Of a stretch of 64,000 nt of DNA, positions 49,315 through 63,096 are shown one piece after another (the stretch's first letter is position 1; every line of letters starts with the position of its first letter). The translations under genes and the position numbers were made by a program. The stretch comes from Halocaridina rubra (lineage: Eukaryota; Arthropoda; Malacostraca; Decapoda; Atyidae). Under the pieces are notes generated by a model, which was not told where the DNA came from, did not search any database, and was given only the letters and a program-made list of their open reading frames with translations. The stretch is from NCBI GenBank assembly GCA_037179515.1, contig JAXCGZ010009472.1, forward strand, positions 57,501 to 121,500, given 5' to 3'.

Positions 49315-49561
49315 ATACACTACTGAAGAATGTCCAGAAGCCGTGTTTGTCATGTGTATACAAAGTATTACTGGTGTGATATTACAAGCGTCAATGGTGG
49401 GTGTTGTTTTTGCAAAGCTAACCAGACCTAAACAGCGAACAAATACTCTTATGTTCTCTCGTCATGTTTGTATATGTCTAAGAGACGGACAGTTGTGCTT
49501 GATGTTCAGAGTTGGAGACATGAGAAAAACCTTTATCATTGGAGCAAGTGTCTTTGCCCAG
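49315..49561 (+). CDS. Irk: Kir channel, exon with M2 and start of cytoplasmic domain
   Basis: The acceptor TTTGTATTTCCAG precedes 49315 and the donor GTAAGA follows 49561. After completing the filter Arg the exon encodes YTTEECPEAVFVMC, M2 (IQSITGVILQASMVGVVFAK) and TRPKQRTNTLMFS with PIP2-binding basic residues, then HVCICLRDGQLCLMFRVGDM and the following strand. The extracellular Cys that pairs with the turret Cys is kept (residue 113). The M2 position that is Asp in strong rectifiers such as Kir2 is Gln here (residue 131), which on family knowledge predicts weaker polyamine block in the pore. Confidence 0.96.
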
Positions 49562-50192
49562 GTAAGAACGCTTATGTCACTTTGCCGAATATCTCGATAT
49601 ATGGAGAGCCACCCGATTTGAATTATATACACTCCCCTAGACATTCTGTAATATTTCTAGATAGGTATTTCTTCTGAGTGTACAGAGCACTTCTCCCTCA
49701 TGTGTGCCTAGAGCTGGATTTTTATGTGATAATATCCCCTCTAATTGGTAAAATTTTGCTTTTCTTCTTGTTCTGGTATGTGCATTTTTTTTTTTTTGTG
49801 CACGATTGCATTATTCTTGCTTAATCATGACCTGTTTCTATCTGTAGTATCCAGTTGAAGAATATTTGTCATCATATGATAGAGGCACCCATTGAGAGTG
49901 GCAAGAATACCTTTCCATTTTCCCCTGTGTGTTGTATCCACTAACTGGGGCTATGTGAGGGGTTGGATAGCTTCTGCTATGTATTTCCTTCTCACATAAA
50001 GTCAAGTTTTTGCTTTAACTCAGCCACCCCCTTATAAGGGGTATTATAACTTTTGTATATAGAAAGTTAATATACCATAGCTTCGTTGTTATTGCTTTGT
50101 GACCATTAATATAATAAAGTTTCCAGCAGTAGTAAATATGGATACTCCTGCTATGATGGTGTTTTTAATTTGATTTTCTGATTCTTTCAAAG
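49562..50192. other. Kir intron 3
   Basis: Nothing recognised except CCCCCTTATAAGGGG at about 50027-50041, the same palindrome as the second LINE family's end. Confidence 0.6.
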
Positions 50193-50374
50193 GTCATACG
50201 TAAACGTACAACACAAGAAGGCGAAGTCATTCCGTATCATCAGTATGATGTGAAAGTTGGCAGTGACGATGGATCAGACAATCTTTTCTTTATATGGCCC
50301 ATGACCATCGTTCATGTTATAGACGAAAACTCTCCATTTTATAAAATGTCTGCTGTCGATCTCATGAGCGAAAA
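50193..50374 (+). CDS. Irk: Kir channel, cytoplasmic domain exon
   Basis: The acceptor TTCTTTCAAAG precedes 50193 and the donor GTGAGT follows 50374. Sixty codons plus two bases encode VIRKRTTQEGEVIPYHQYDV, KVGSDDGSDNLFFIWPMTIV and HVIDENSPFYKMSAVDLM. The acidic residues of the cytoplasmic pore ring known from Kir2 have counterparts here (Glu in QEGE, Asp in SDDGSDN), so cytoplasmic polyamine-binding charges are kept although the M2 Asp is not. The basic RKR near the start fits the PIP2-contacting segment. Confidence 0.95.
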
Positions 50375-50386
50375 GTGAGTACTGTA

Positions 50387-50707
50387 CAGGGGATCTTTGA
50401 TTTATGATGTCCTTGAGTCACGATATTTTGTGGTTACAACACTCCCATAAATTATTTTGGTTCTTTTTTTAATAATTTTTGGTCTGTATTATGTCTCCCA
50501 AGCATAAAGCATATTCTTCTGATGACAAAAAATAGGAAAACCATCACCATGGAAATAAAATTAGAGATAGTAGAATACATGGAAATGGGAGAAACTTTGC
50601 TACTGCATTAGCATATGTGCTTAGTTAGGTGTGTTCCAACTTACAATGAAATCCAGTCTACATCACTTTTGAGGAACAGAACTCTGACGTGAATCGAGGA
50701 CCCCATG
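50387..50707 (+). mobile_element. Tigger/pogo-derived MITE with transposase N-terminus
   Basis: The element is 321 bp, flanked by TA on both sides (50385-50386, 50708-50709). Ends are CAGGGGATCTTTGATTTATG and the inverted ATCGAGGACCCCATG. Inside, at 50489 on, are ATG-started codons MSPKHKAYSSDDKK and, after a TAG and a frame change, RKTITMEIKLEIVEYMEMGE, the start of a CENP-B/Tigger-type helix-turn-helix. The rest of the transposase is deleted. It begins 12 bp after the Kir exon. Confidence 0.78.
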
Positions 50708-50709
50708 TA

Positions 50710-52027
50710 TATGATATTGTAGTGTTATGGCTCCCTATATGGCTTGTATGCATTGATTATGAATGTCATATGAACCTTTATTTTTATATCGTGCTGTATA
50801 CTGCAGATTTTGTATGTACAGTATTGATGCGGAGAATGCGACCGCAACATCTTTCCATTGGCGGCATCCATTCTCTGCTGAGTAGCTTCTAAATAGGGCT
50901 TAGTTATTAAAAATTCGCAATCAGTCAAGTCATTCTAGGAACACCACTTGTAGAGGGGCTGTTGTTAATAAAACTTGGAAGAGATGCTGAAACACATGAA
51001 TTATAGTAAAGACTGTATTGGAAAAATACATGAGTCCTTCTCAAACCAAATCCAGACCTCTACTTTATGTAATAAATATTTTTATAATATAGTTGTAATA
51101 GTTTGTATTTACAAAAATTATATCTGCAATTCGAATTATGATTGTGCACGGAGAAAAAATAAAATACTATTAAGCAAAAAGAATAAATATTTTTACCATA
51201 TTTACAAAAGTATATTACAATGATACATATAAAATAATAATAATAATAATAATAATGATAATAATAATGTCAGATTTCCCACAACAATACATAAGAAAGT
51301 TTACAGTATGATATAAAAATAAAGTTTCATGTGACGATCATATACAATACTAAAAAGCCATCTAGGGACCCATAGCACTACAACATTACTTATGATTTAT
51401 AATGACCTCAGCTTTGCTCCTTTGTTTTCGTTATTAGTAATGCCTCGTCTCCATGTTGTGTCATGCTGTTATCAAGATGGACTCTTACAGGGCAAAAATG
51501 CCCTCTGACACACAATATATCCCAAATGACTCTTCTCCACATACAAGTTTGACCATTATATCAAAAGGGAAGATTTTTTCTCTAACGAGATGCCATATCC
51601 TGCAGAGCCACCAGGGTGGTTACAACCACAGCAAAAAAGGACCGAGGTGGTAGTTATGCCATACCCTGCCATTTTATCCTTTGCCAGTTATACTAGGGTT
51701 TAGTATAAATTCATAGAGAAAGGGTTTTTCAACTTCCTGCTCTCTAACAGTAAACCTGTCATGCACTTATCAATAAGTTAGCTGTTCAGAGACAGTGTCT
51801 ATGCTCATACCTACCATTGTATAGGATCTTTACAAAAAGCTGAAAATCCTGAATAAGTAATCTTGTTCTTGACATCTAGATACCTCTAAATTGATTTATT
51901 CTATGATAATTCTAATAAAAAGAATTATTGTAATTGCAATAAAACAGGGGCACATATTTTAACTAAATGTGGTAAAAAAAAAATTATGAAAGTGATCCTA
52001 ATAAGTAATGTATAACCTTTTTTTCAG
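50710..52027. other. Rest of Kir intron 4
   Basis: A short ATA/ATG triplet array lies at 51230-51270. Nothing else recognised. Confidence 0.55.
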
Positions 52028-52208
52028 GTTTGAGTTAGAGGTATATTTAGAAGGAACAACTGAATCTACAGGTACTACAATGCAGGCAAGATGTTCATAT
52101 CAACCTACTGATTTTCTTTGGGGACATCGCTTTGAGAATCTCATCTTCTTCGACAAAACCTCTGACAATTACGTAGTTGATTTTAAGGAATTCAATAAGA
52201 CAGTCGAG
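52028..52208 (+). CDS. Irk: Kir channel, cytoplasmic domain exon
   Basis: The acceptor CCTTTTTTTCAG precedes 52028 and the donor GTAAAT follows 52208. The exon completes a Lys codon and encodes FELEVYLEGTTESTGTTMQA, RCSYQPTDFLWGHRFENLIF and the VDFKEFNKTVE strand. EGTTESTG followed by LWGHRF is a hallmark of the Kir cytoplasmic immunoglobulin-like fold. It ends in phase 0. Confidence 0.96.
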
Positions 52209-52313
52209 GTAAATATTGTGTTCATTATATAAGGCATGCATAATATTAATTAAGGTGAATGTGGATGATTAGACAATTGAAAGGGAGTGCTGCTTTCCAT
52301 TTTATGTGTCTCT

Positions 52314-52430
52314 ATTAGTCCCCATTCTAATGGGGGTGGACACAGACTGATTGGAGCTGGGGTATTGAAGCTGGAAGCTCTTGCTGATGCCTCCCAGAGG
52401 ACTCGAACATGGGTTTGTCACTTTGAGTTG
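52314..52430 (-). mobile_element. tRNA-derived SINE, family T, copy 3
   Basis: On the - strand AACCCATGTTCGAGTCCTCT contains a B box (GTTCGAGTCC), and the 3' end reads GTGTCCACCCCCATTAGAAT, the family palindrome. The A-box side is not clear. Confidence 0.7.
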
Positions 52431-52770
52431 ATTGTTCTGTTGTTTTACTTCTTTGATAGCACGTTGCTCGGCTGCCTGGAAGAAGGCTAATGTATGAAAA
52501 TAAAAATGTAAGGAATGTATGCACCATACAGTCAAGTATTAAATAGAAATTTAGAGACATAATACTACTTTAGTTGTATCTAAGTTATAAAGGATATTCA
52601 AAATTTTTAATGTTTTTCCTCTCAGTGATATTGAAGATCCTTTTAAGCATCACTGTGTCCCTTCAAATGATGAAGTTTTATTGCTTATTGTAAGAAACTT
52701 AAAAAAAGACATAGTGCTCTTTTGTTTTGTGGTATTGTTAGTTAATTGTTTAAAGAAAGTACCTTGCTCA

Positions 52771-56975
<4,205 letters not shown>

Positions 56976-56988
56976 CTAATTGTGTTTA

Positions 56989-57019
56989 CGGGAAAGAGCC
57001 CAAAGCTCGTATCTTCCCG
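56989..57019 (-). other. LINE 3' UTR hairpin
   Basis: On the - strand CGGGAA...GAGC-TTTG-GGCTC...TTCCCG folds into a two-part stem with an internal bulge. The same fold is present in the other copies, for example about 650-683 and 9018-9048. In related LINEs such a 3' hairpin is the RT's recognition site on its own RNA. Confidence 0.75.
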
Positions 57020-57044
57020 TCTCCCGATCGGTTCCATTTTATAC

Positions 57045-59963
57045 TTAGTGATACTTATCATACCTGTCCTTAAAACTATGGATTGAGATAGCATTAACTA
57101 CCTCCTCGCTTAGCCAATTCCAATTATCAACTACTCTTACACTGAAAAAGTATTTCCTTACATCCTGCAAAGAAGTTTTCTTACGAAGCTTCAAACTATG
57201 ACCTCTAGTTCTAGAGCCAGCCATATCAAAATATCGATCCCTATCCACTCTATCATAACCATGAAGGAATTTAAAGACTGCCACCATATCCCCCCTCACT
57301 CTTCTAGCTTCGAGTGATGGTAAGTCTAATTCCCTCAGCCTCTCATCATAACTGAGATTGCGTATTTCTGGCACCAGTTTCGTGGCATGTCTTTGAACTT
57401 TTTCAAGCTTAGCTATGTGCTTTTTCAAGTGCGGATTCCAAAAGGGGGCTGCATATTCGAGTTTTGGCCTCACACAGGTTACATAAATATTTCTGAACAT
57501 TTCCTTGTCCATGTGCCTGAAGGCCACCCTTATATTTGATAAGAATGCATATGCTGCCCTTACTATGCCATTTATATGTATTTCTGGAGACAAATCTGCC
57601 AGTATGTTTACTCCTAGATCTCTCTCATTTTCTGTCTCTTGAAGTTGTACTCCAGCCACCGAGTAGTCAAGCTTGGGCCTTCTTGCACTTGTACCCATTC
57701 TCATTACCTTACATTTAGAAGTATTGAATTTCATTAGCCACTTTTCTGACCACTCATGCAGATTATTTAGATCCTCCTGAAGTTCTCTACCATTGTTCTC
57801 GTTTTTTACTTTCTTCACAATCTTTGCATCATCTGCAAACATATTCATGAATGAATTTACAGACTCTGGTAGGTCATTTACATATACAAGGAACAAAAGT
57901 GGCCCTAAAACTGAACCCTGTGGAACTCCACTACTAACTCTTCTCCATTCAGACACTGAGTGTCTTACTCTAACCCTCTGTTCCCTTCCTTCTAAGTAAG
58001 TTTTTATCCATTCCAAAACATTTCCACCTATTCTAGCCATTGATTGCAGCTTCCTAATAAGTCTCCCATGTGGAACAGTGTCAAACACTTTCTGGAAGTC
58101 TAGGAATATGCAATCTGCCCAGCCCTCTCTTTCATGTAAGATTTGGCTTACCTCATCATAAAATTCTAATAAGTTTGTTACTGTTGATCTACCTTCTCTG
58201 AAGCCATGTTGCCTCACTGACAAAAAGTTGAAGGATTCCAAGTGAAGAGAGATATGTTTCCTTAGTAGTTTCTCCATAACTTTGCAAACTATGCTGGTCA
58301 AGGAAACTGGTCTATAGTTCAGAGCCGTATCCCTCCTTCCCTTTTTGAAGATAGGTATCACATTTGCTTGTTTCCAGCATCTTGGAATCTCCCCCGACTC
58401 CAGTGACTCCTTAAATATGATACTTAGTGCCACTGATATTGTGTTTGCGCATTTTTTAAGCACATGAGGGGATATGTCATCAGGACTTGTAGCTTTATGA
58501 ACATCTAAATCCATCAGCGCTTTGCATACCTCTGTGGCTGTAAGGTTGATGTTCTCTAATACCGGCCCTTGAGCTTCTATCACTGCAATCTGAGGGGGTG
58601 GGGTATTTTCTACTGTAAATACTGACTGAAACTCCTTTTTCAATTCTTTGCAGATCTCTTCATCTGCCTCAGTGATGCTTCCATCCGCTCTCTTTATCCT
58701 TAAAACCTGTTCTTTTACCTTCAGTTTTCCTCTGATAAAGCTGTGGAAAAGCTTGGGATTTTCTTTAGCCTTCCTGGTGATGTCCCTCTCATAGTCTCTC
58801 TCTGCCTCTCTCCTTTTACTTAGGTAGTCATTTCTTGCTCTTTTGTAGGTTTGCCAGGCATTTATGTTTTTTCTCCTCCTATACCTTTTCCAGCATTTGT
58901 CTCTCCACTCCTTAGCTCTTTTACACCCATTATCGAACCATTTCTCTCTGGCATGAATTACACTGACTTTGGTGACAGGTATGCAGCAATCTACTATCTT
59001 CCCATATTTCTCACAAAAGATGTCATACATTTCTTGTACAGATTTGTTGTAAAATAAGGTTCTCCAGTCAATAACTGCAAAAAGGTCATTCATTTTGATG
59101 TAATCTCCTTTCGGATAGTTCCTCCTCATGTCCTCAGTGCCTCTACTCTCAGGAAGAATATCTTCAATGATATACTCCATCAACAACACACAGTGGTCAC
59201 TCTTTCCAATTGGTGATTCATACTCAATTTTTTCAATATCCAACACATTATCTGTGAACACTAGATCAAGTAGTGATGGCTCATCCCCACCCCTGGCCCT
59301 TGTTGGTTCCATTACATGTTGGTGTAAGAAATTCCCTTGTAAGCAATCTAGGAATCTTGCCCCGAATGAGTCCTCACCACTGTGTGGGTCAAGATTTATC
59401 CAATCTATCTCTTTATGATTAAAGTCTCCCATAATCAAAATCCTACATTTTTTTTCCCGTGCCATGTTAACAACTGAGTTTATGACTTCAATAGTACCTA
59501 TATGACTTTCCTCATAAACTTCAAGCCTATTTTGGTTTCTTGGTGGGTTGTATACAACAGTTATTATAATGCTCTCTGACCCAGTATTTATGCGAGCAAC
59601 AAGAAATTCCTTGAACTCACTTTCTATAGCCAAGTTTATTTCTTCGACTTGAATCCTTTCACTTATGAGCAGTGCTATCCCTCCACCAGTCCTCTCAGAT
59701 CTTTCAACCCTTAGTATTCTGAAGCCCTTAGGAAAAACTGTGACACTGTTTATGTCCTCACTCAACTTAGTCTCTGTAATTGCTACTATATCTGCCTTAC
59801 TGTTGTGAATCCTATCTTTTAATTCTACTGCCTTACCAGCTAATCCATCAGCATTTGTGTATAACAATCTTAATGAGGCCCCATCCCCTGATCTTCTGTC
59901 ATTATCTTCTTTATCTCCCCTTTGTCTGGAAGAACTCTGTAATGAAAATTTTTCTTCTCTTCT
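57045..59963 (-). CDS. LINE O ORF2: AP endonuclease plus reverse transcriptase, intact
   Basis: The frame is open from 59963 (after a TGA at 59964-59966) to the stop at 57045. Counting from the TTG at 59867 it has 940 codons. The endonuclease has N5 (YTNADGL), E32 (ITETKL), GDFN at 147-150 and SDH at 223-225, the residues that cut target DNA. The RT has QHGFREGRST (about 553-562), FLDFQKVFDTVPHG with its Asp residues (588-601), SGVPQGSVLGPLLFL (646-660) and the catalytic FADD (677-680). In motif A the usual KAFD is KVFD. About 250 C-terminal residues follow. The protein nicks DNA and copies element RNA at the nick. No in-frame ATG precedes codon 135, so initiation is unusual. Confidence 0.95.
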   Translation of the reverse strand, partial: RREEKFSLQSSSRQRGDKEDNDRRSGDGASLRLLYTNADGLAGKAVELKDRIHNSKADIVAITETKLSEDINSVTVFPKGFRILRVERSERTGGGIALLISERIQVEEINLAIESEFKEFLVARINTGSESIIITVVYNPPRNQNRLEVYEESHIGTIEVINSVVNMAREKKCRILIMGDFNHKEIDWINLDPHSGEDSFGARFLDCLQGNFLHQHVMEPTRARGGDEPSLLDLVFTDNVLDIEKIEYESPIGKSDHCVLLMEYIIEDILPESRGTEDMRRNYPKGDYIKMNDLFAVIDWRTLFYNKSVQEMYDIFCEKYGKIVDCCIPVTKVSVIHAREKWFDNGCKRAKEWRDKCWKRYRRRKNINAWQTYKRARNDYLSKRREAERDYERDITRKAKENPKLFHSFIRGKLKVKEQVLRIKRADGSITEADEEICKELKKEFQSVFTVENTPPPQIAVIEAQGPVLENINLTATEVCKALMDLDVHKATSPDDISPHVLKKCANTISVALSIIFKESLESGEIPRCWKQANVIPIFKKGRRDTALNYRPVSLTSIVCKVMEKLLRKHISLHLESFNFLSVRQHGFREGRSTVTNLLEFYDEVSQILHEREGWADCIFLDFQKVFDTVPHGRLIRKLQSMARIGGNVLEWIKTYLEGREQRVRVRHSVSEWRRVSSGVPQGSVLGPLLFLVYVNDLPESVNSFMNMFADDAKIVKKVKNENNGRELQEDLNNLHEWSEKWLMKFNTSKCKVMRMGTSARRPKLDYSVAGVQLQETENERDLGVNILADLSPEIHINGIVRAAYAFLSNIRVAFRHMDKEMFRNIYVTCVRPKLEYAAPFWNPHLKKHIAKLEKVQRHATKLVPEIRNLSYDERLRELDLPSLEARRVRGDMVAVFKFLHGYDRVDRDRYFDMAGSRTRGHSLKLRKKTSLQDVRKYFFSVRVVDNWNWLSEEVVNAISIHSFKDRYDKYH

Positions 59964-60594
59964 TCATTTCTTTCATCATTTAACCTTCTTGCCTCTTGCA
60001 ACAAGTTTTTGATCTTTCCCATCTCTTCCTGTGTTCTGTATCGTCTAATGAACACTTCTTTGAATTCTTGAAGGTCTTTTAGACTTTTTTTTCTCAACAA
60101 TATTTCCCTACATGTTTCCCCTTTCTCAAAGGTTACTTTTGTTGGTCTCGGCTTTCCTTCCCTCGAATATTTACCTAGTTGGTGTATGTTTACAATATCC
60201 TCAGGACCACATACTACTCCAAGCTTTCTTATCTGGTCTACAACCCTATCTTTATTTTCTTTAAGTCTCCCCTGCCATGTTGGCTCCTGGGATTCGCTTA
60301 TGCCTGAGATTACCACTGTCTTCTCCTTATCAAGTGCCTGTCTGATGAGTGGGCTTGCCCTTTCCTTCACAACGTCTTTCATTTTTTCGATTACTGTCTC
60401 TTTATAGTCAACTGTTTGTATGTTTTCCAGTGCCACCACCTTTACAGCCTCTTTTACTGCCACATTCCCCTTTAGTGCATCAGCAAAGGAAGTTTTCATG
60501 GCATCATTTTCCATATTCAGCTCCTGGAACTCTTTTCTGAACTGTTCAATGTTTTCCTTAATCTGGACATTCCAAGCAGCAATCTCGTCTCGTC
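59870..60594 (-). CDS. LINE O ORF1, 5'-truncated, RRM-like
   Basis: Codons are open from about 60594. The first Met (60514) starts MENDAMKTSF. An N-terminal coiled-coil-like stretch (IKENIEQFRKEFQELNMEND) leads into a TVVISGISESQEPTW...VVDQIRKLG segment and IHQLGKYSREGKPRPTKV, the pattern of an RNA-recognition-motif domain in LINE ORF1 proteins. A basic C-terminal part (REILLRKKSLKDLQEFKEVF, EARRLNDERNEEEKKNFHY) follows. ORF1 proteins of this type bind element RNA. The 5' portion is missing in every copy of the window. It ends TAA at 59870-59872. Confidence 0.85.
59945..59951 (-). promoter_or_regulatory. AAATTTT heptamer, candidate -1 frameshift site
   Basis: On the - strand the ORF1 codons AAA-AAT-TTT contain A-AAT-TTT, which fits the X-XXY-YYZ rule in the ORF1 frame. 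It lies 13 nt after the TGA that opens the ORF2 frame and 94-nt overlap. Slipping -1 here would fuse ORF1 directly to ORF2. Copy D has the same heptamer; the older copy B does not. No strong downstream stem is visible. Confidence 0.45.
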
Positions 60595-60600
60595 TCTCTC

Positions 60601-62276
60601 ATGTGGTGTATTGAGGTAGGGCTGGAGAAGGTTTGCAGATGTGTTTGTGTTTTGATATGTGTACTTGTAAGTGTTAAGTCATATGCTTTGAAAGCTATAT
60701 GTATTTGGGAAGTGTGTGGTGTGGGTTGATCATGCATGTATAGGTTACAGGTATGGCATTGAGATGGATCCTTGAAGGACTCTGTGTAGTTTCTGATGAT
60801 TGCTGAATGACCAGCAATTGATACAAGTGCATGCCTGTTTTGCGAGCTTCATTTTATTGTGCAAATTTATGTTGAAAATTATGTCTGTGAGCTTATGGCA
60901 GGGGATGGGCTCAAATTGTTTACTTATATTTAACGTAATGAGAAGAATACAATGCACTTTCTTAGCTTAATTGATTCCATCTAGAATTAATTGTGTTAGG
61001 TCTGTATGAAGGGCATTGTAGTGTGTAATGGTCAGAAACAATGTTTTAATTGGTCTAAAGACATGTAAATATGTAATTTGTTGCAGTACTAGTCATTTAG
61101 AAAACTTGGAGGGAGCGCAGAGTAGTGTATTGGAACAATGTGAAGAGGTTAACACAGGGCTTGTTGAATTTGAGATTATGACAGCATAGTTCCAAATGAT
61201 GGGTATTGTGTTGTTGTTGTTCCTTAAGTTGCCTGGCCGGACAGCCCTGAGTCCTTAAGGAATGCCACTGCCAATCCCAGGCTTTCCCACAAAGCTCTCT
61301 GAAGGGAGTGTACTGTATATTGTTTTGGTGGCATATATGGTTATGTGTGGTGCAGCCCTCCATAATGTGTTTCCTGGGTTGCTCTCTATGGTTCCGGCTA
61401 GATATAGTCTTCGCAGAAGGACCACTGGAGATTCATTTGTCTTCGTAGAAAAATTGTGTTGAGAGATGAGGTAATTGCCCAGATGATCAAAGCCTCTCCT
61501 AGATTTTTGTGCCCCTTGAGGGGTTAGGGGTTTGTTATGGCAGTTTTCCCTCTTTAGCTGCTACTCTTTGGAGTTGTTTGGCATCCTCCTCTGATTTGCA
61601 GATCCAGAAAGTGGACTTACACCAAAGACACTGCTACTCCAGTTCCTAGGTATTGTATTGTGTTGTACGATTAGCCGTAGTTTGATATATTAGTGAGTGA
61701 TTGTATGTCTTATGGTCCCAGATATCTAAGATATATAGTGCATATACTGTCAGGGGCACAGGTGTAGAGTGCTTGAGGATGTTTGATAGTTGGTGAAAAG
61801 TTCATAGCCCAAGTCTGTAAGAAGCCGTCTCTTACATCTGATGATGTGTCGGTTGTCACAGTAGGGGTGAACCCGAATGGCATGAGAGAAATGGTTGATG
61901 AGGGTATATGCCAATTGCTAGTTTGAGGTTACTGAGTTTGTTGTTGTGATAACAGAATGTGATATTATTGTGTTACTGTTTGAAAGTGTAGTATTGTTTA
62001 GTGTTATAGTCATTGTTGGTGTTTGTTTTTTGATCAAGTATTTGCAGGTAATTAATTTTGACCACACAAATATCCCACAGCTTACACCTTTTTTCCTTGA
62101 GATTTTTGTAACTCGATAGTTAATCAAGGAAAAAGAAAAGAAGAGGATTTTCATATTATTTTCACTTTTTTCTTTGGCAAAATCTTTTAGGGATAGACTG
62201 TACTAGCATAGTAAATGGAGTCATCATATTTTACAGTTGCATCTGTAAACTATTTGTTTTGTCTCATTCTTTCCAG
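60601..62276. other. Distal part of Kir intron 5
   Basis: No supported gene. ORFs here (for example 61097-61363 and 61262-61462) overlap on opposite strands and carry no motif. A CCCCTTGAGGGGTTAGGGG palindromic stretch lies near 61512. Confidence 0.55.
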
Positions 62277-62426
62277 GTTTCAACTCCCCTTTGCAGCGCA
62301 CGAGATTTGAAGAAATTTAAAGAGCATAATGGTGATGCAATCATGCGCTACACACCCTCAAATTCTGACCAAGCTGTTTGCATTGAACCAGATTTGCTTA
62401 CTTCAGATGAAAATAATGCAGATTAA
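62277..62426 (+). CDS. Irk: Kir channel, last coding exon
   Basis: The acceptor ATTCTTTCCAG precedes 62277. Forty-nine codons and TAA encode VSTPLCSARDLKKFKEHNGD, then a short tail ending SDENNAD. V-TPLCSA-DL is the conserved end of the Kir cytoplasmic domain. The tail is short compared with vertebrate Kir2 channels, and the last residues do not form a class I PDZ-binding motif, so anchoring by PDZ proteins through the extreme C-terminus is not predicted for this isoform. Confidence 0.95.
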   Translation, partial: VSTPLCSARDLKKFKEHNGDAIMRYTPSNSDQAVCIEPDLLTSDENNAD

Positions 62427-62466
62427 ATGTCACTTGCATAATCATGAGATTAACAGAAATACTCGC

Positions 62467-62650
62467 AATTTAGTGCTAAAATGAGTTTTAGTAATAGCAA
62501 TAATGGCAACTGTAGTGCTAAACGGTTTTAGTAACAGCAATAATGGCAGTTGTAGTGTTAAAGGAAGTTTTAGTAACAGCAATAATGGCTATTGTAGTGT
62601 TAAAAGGAGGTTTTATAGCATCATTTATGGCCATGGTAGTGCTGTAAGTT
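62467..62650 (+). repeat. About 42-bp minisatellite in the Kir 3' UTR
   Basis: GTTTTAGTAAYAGCAATAAT begins at 62485, 62525 and 62567, with a degenerate unit at 62610. Each unit ends TGTAGTGYTAAA. Spacings of 40, 42 and 43 bp are not multiples of three, which argues against coding. Confidence 0.88.
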
Positions 62651-63000
62651 TTTATATTCTTCGAGCTAATGATAATTCATTTTCCTTATGTCAGTGCTCA
62701 GAGAACTGCAGTGTGATATTCTTTTTAGAATTCATTGTTGTAAATAATGTTTAATTTATTTTTTACAAAACTTAGGCTTGGATTTCTTACTATATAACAA
62801 AGAACTTCATATACTTAAGGGATAAAATTAATTTAAAAATGTACAGAATACTGTACTGACATGTAGTGTTGTTATCAGTACGTAAGTTTTAAGTAACTCA
62901 TTGTAGAGATTAGCATTGTCTTTCAATTTTACTGTTGGTAGCTCAGGTAAATTTTAAGTGTTAACTTTGTACTTGCTTACTTTCAGTACATTGGAATAGC

Positions 63001-63096
63001 TGTTCCAGACAGTCTATTGGCATGTCTGTTCCATGCAGTCTATTGGTATGTTTGTTCCAGACAGTCTATTGGTATGTCTGTTCTAGCCAATCTTTT
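63001..63096 (+). repeat. 26-bp minisatellite in the Kir 3' UTR
   Basis: TGTTCCAGACAGTCTATTGG starts at 63001, 63027 and 63053, with a partial fourth unit at 63079. Confidence 0.92.

Larger units (their letters stand above)
56976..60600 (-). mobile_element. LINE copy O, the most complete copy
   Basis: Order on the - strand: 5'-truncated ORF1 (60594-59870), ORF2 (to 57045), a 3' UTR of about 60 nt with a hairpin, and the tail AATTAGGGAATCACA. It is an APE-type LINE; the RT signature and the RRM-like ORF1 fit the CR1/L2 group, but I cannot settle the clade. The 5' end breaks inside ORF1 at about 60598, so no promoter or 5' UTR is present. It lies in Kir intron 5, antisense to the gene. Confidence 0.94.

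Noticed and set aside
57536..59418. ORFs on the + strand across LINE O (60-96 codons, recurring in the other copies)
   Set aside because: Antisense shadows of ORF2. They recur only because the LINE copies recur.
62503..62754. Small protein with SNSNNG repeats
   Set aside because: It derives from a minisatellite with 40-43 bp spacing that does not preserve frame, and it lies in the Kir 3' UTR.
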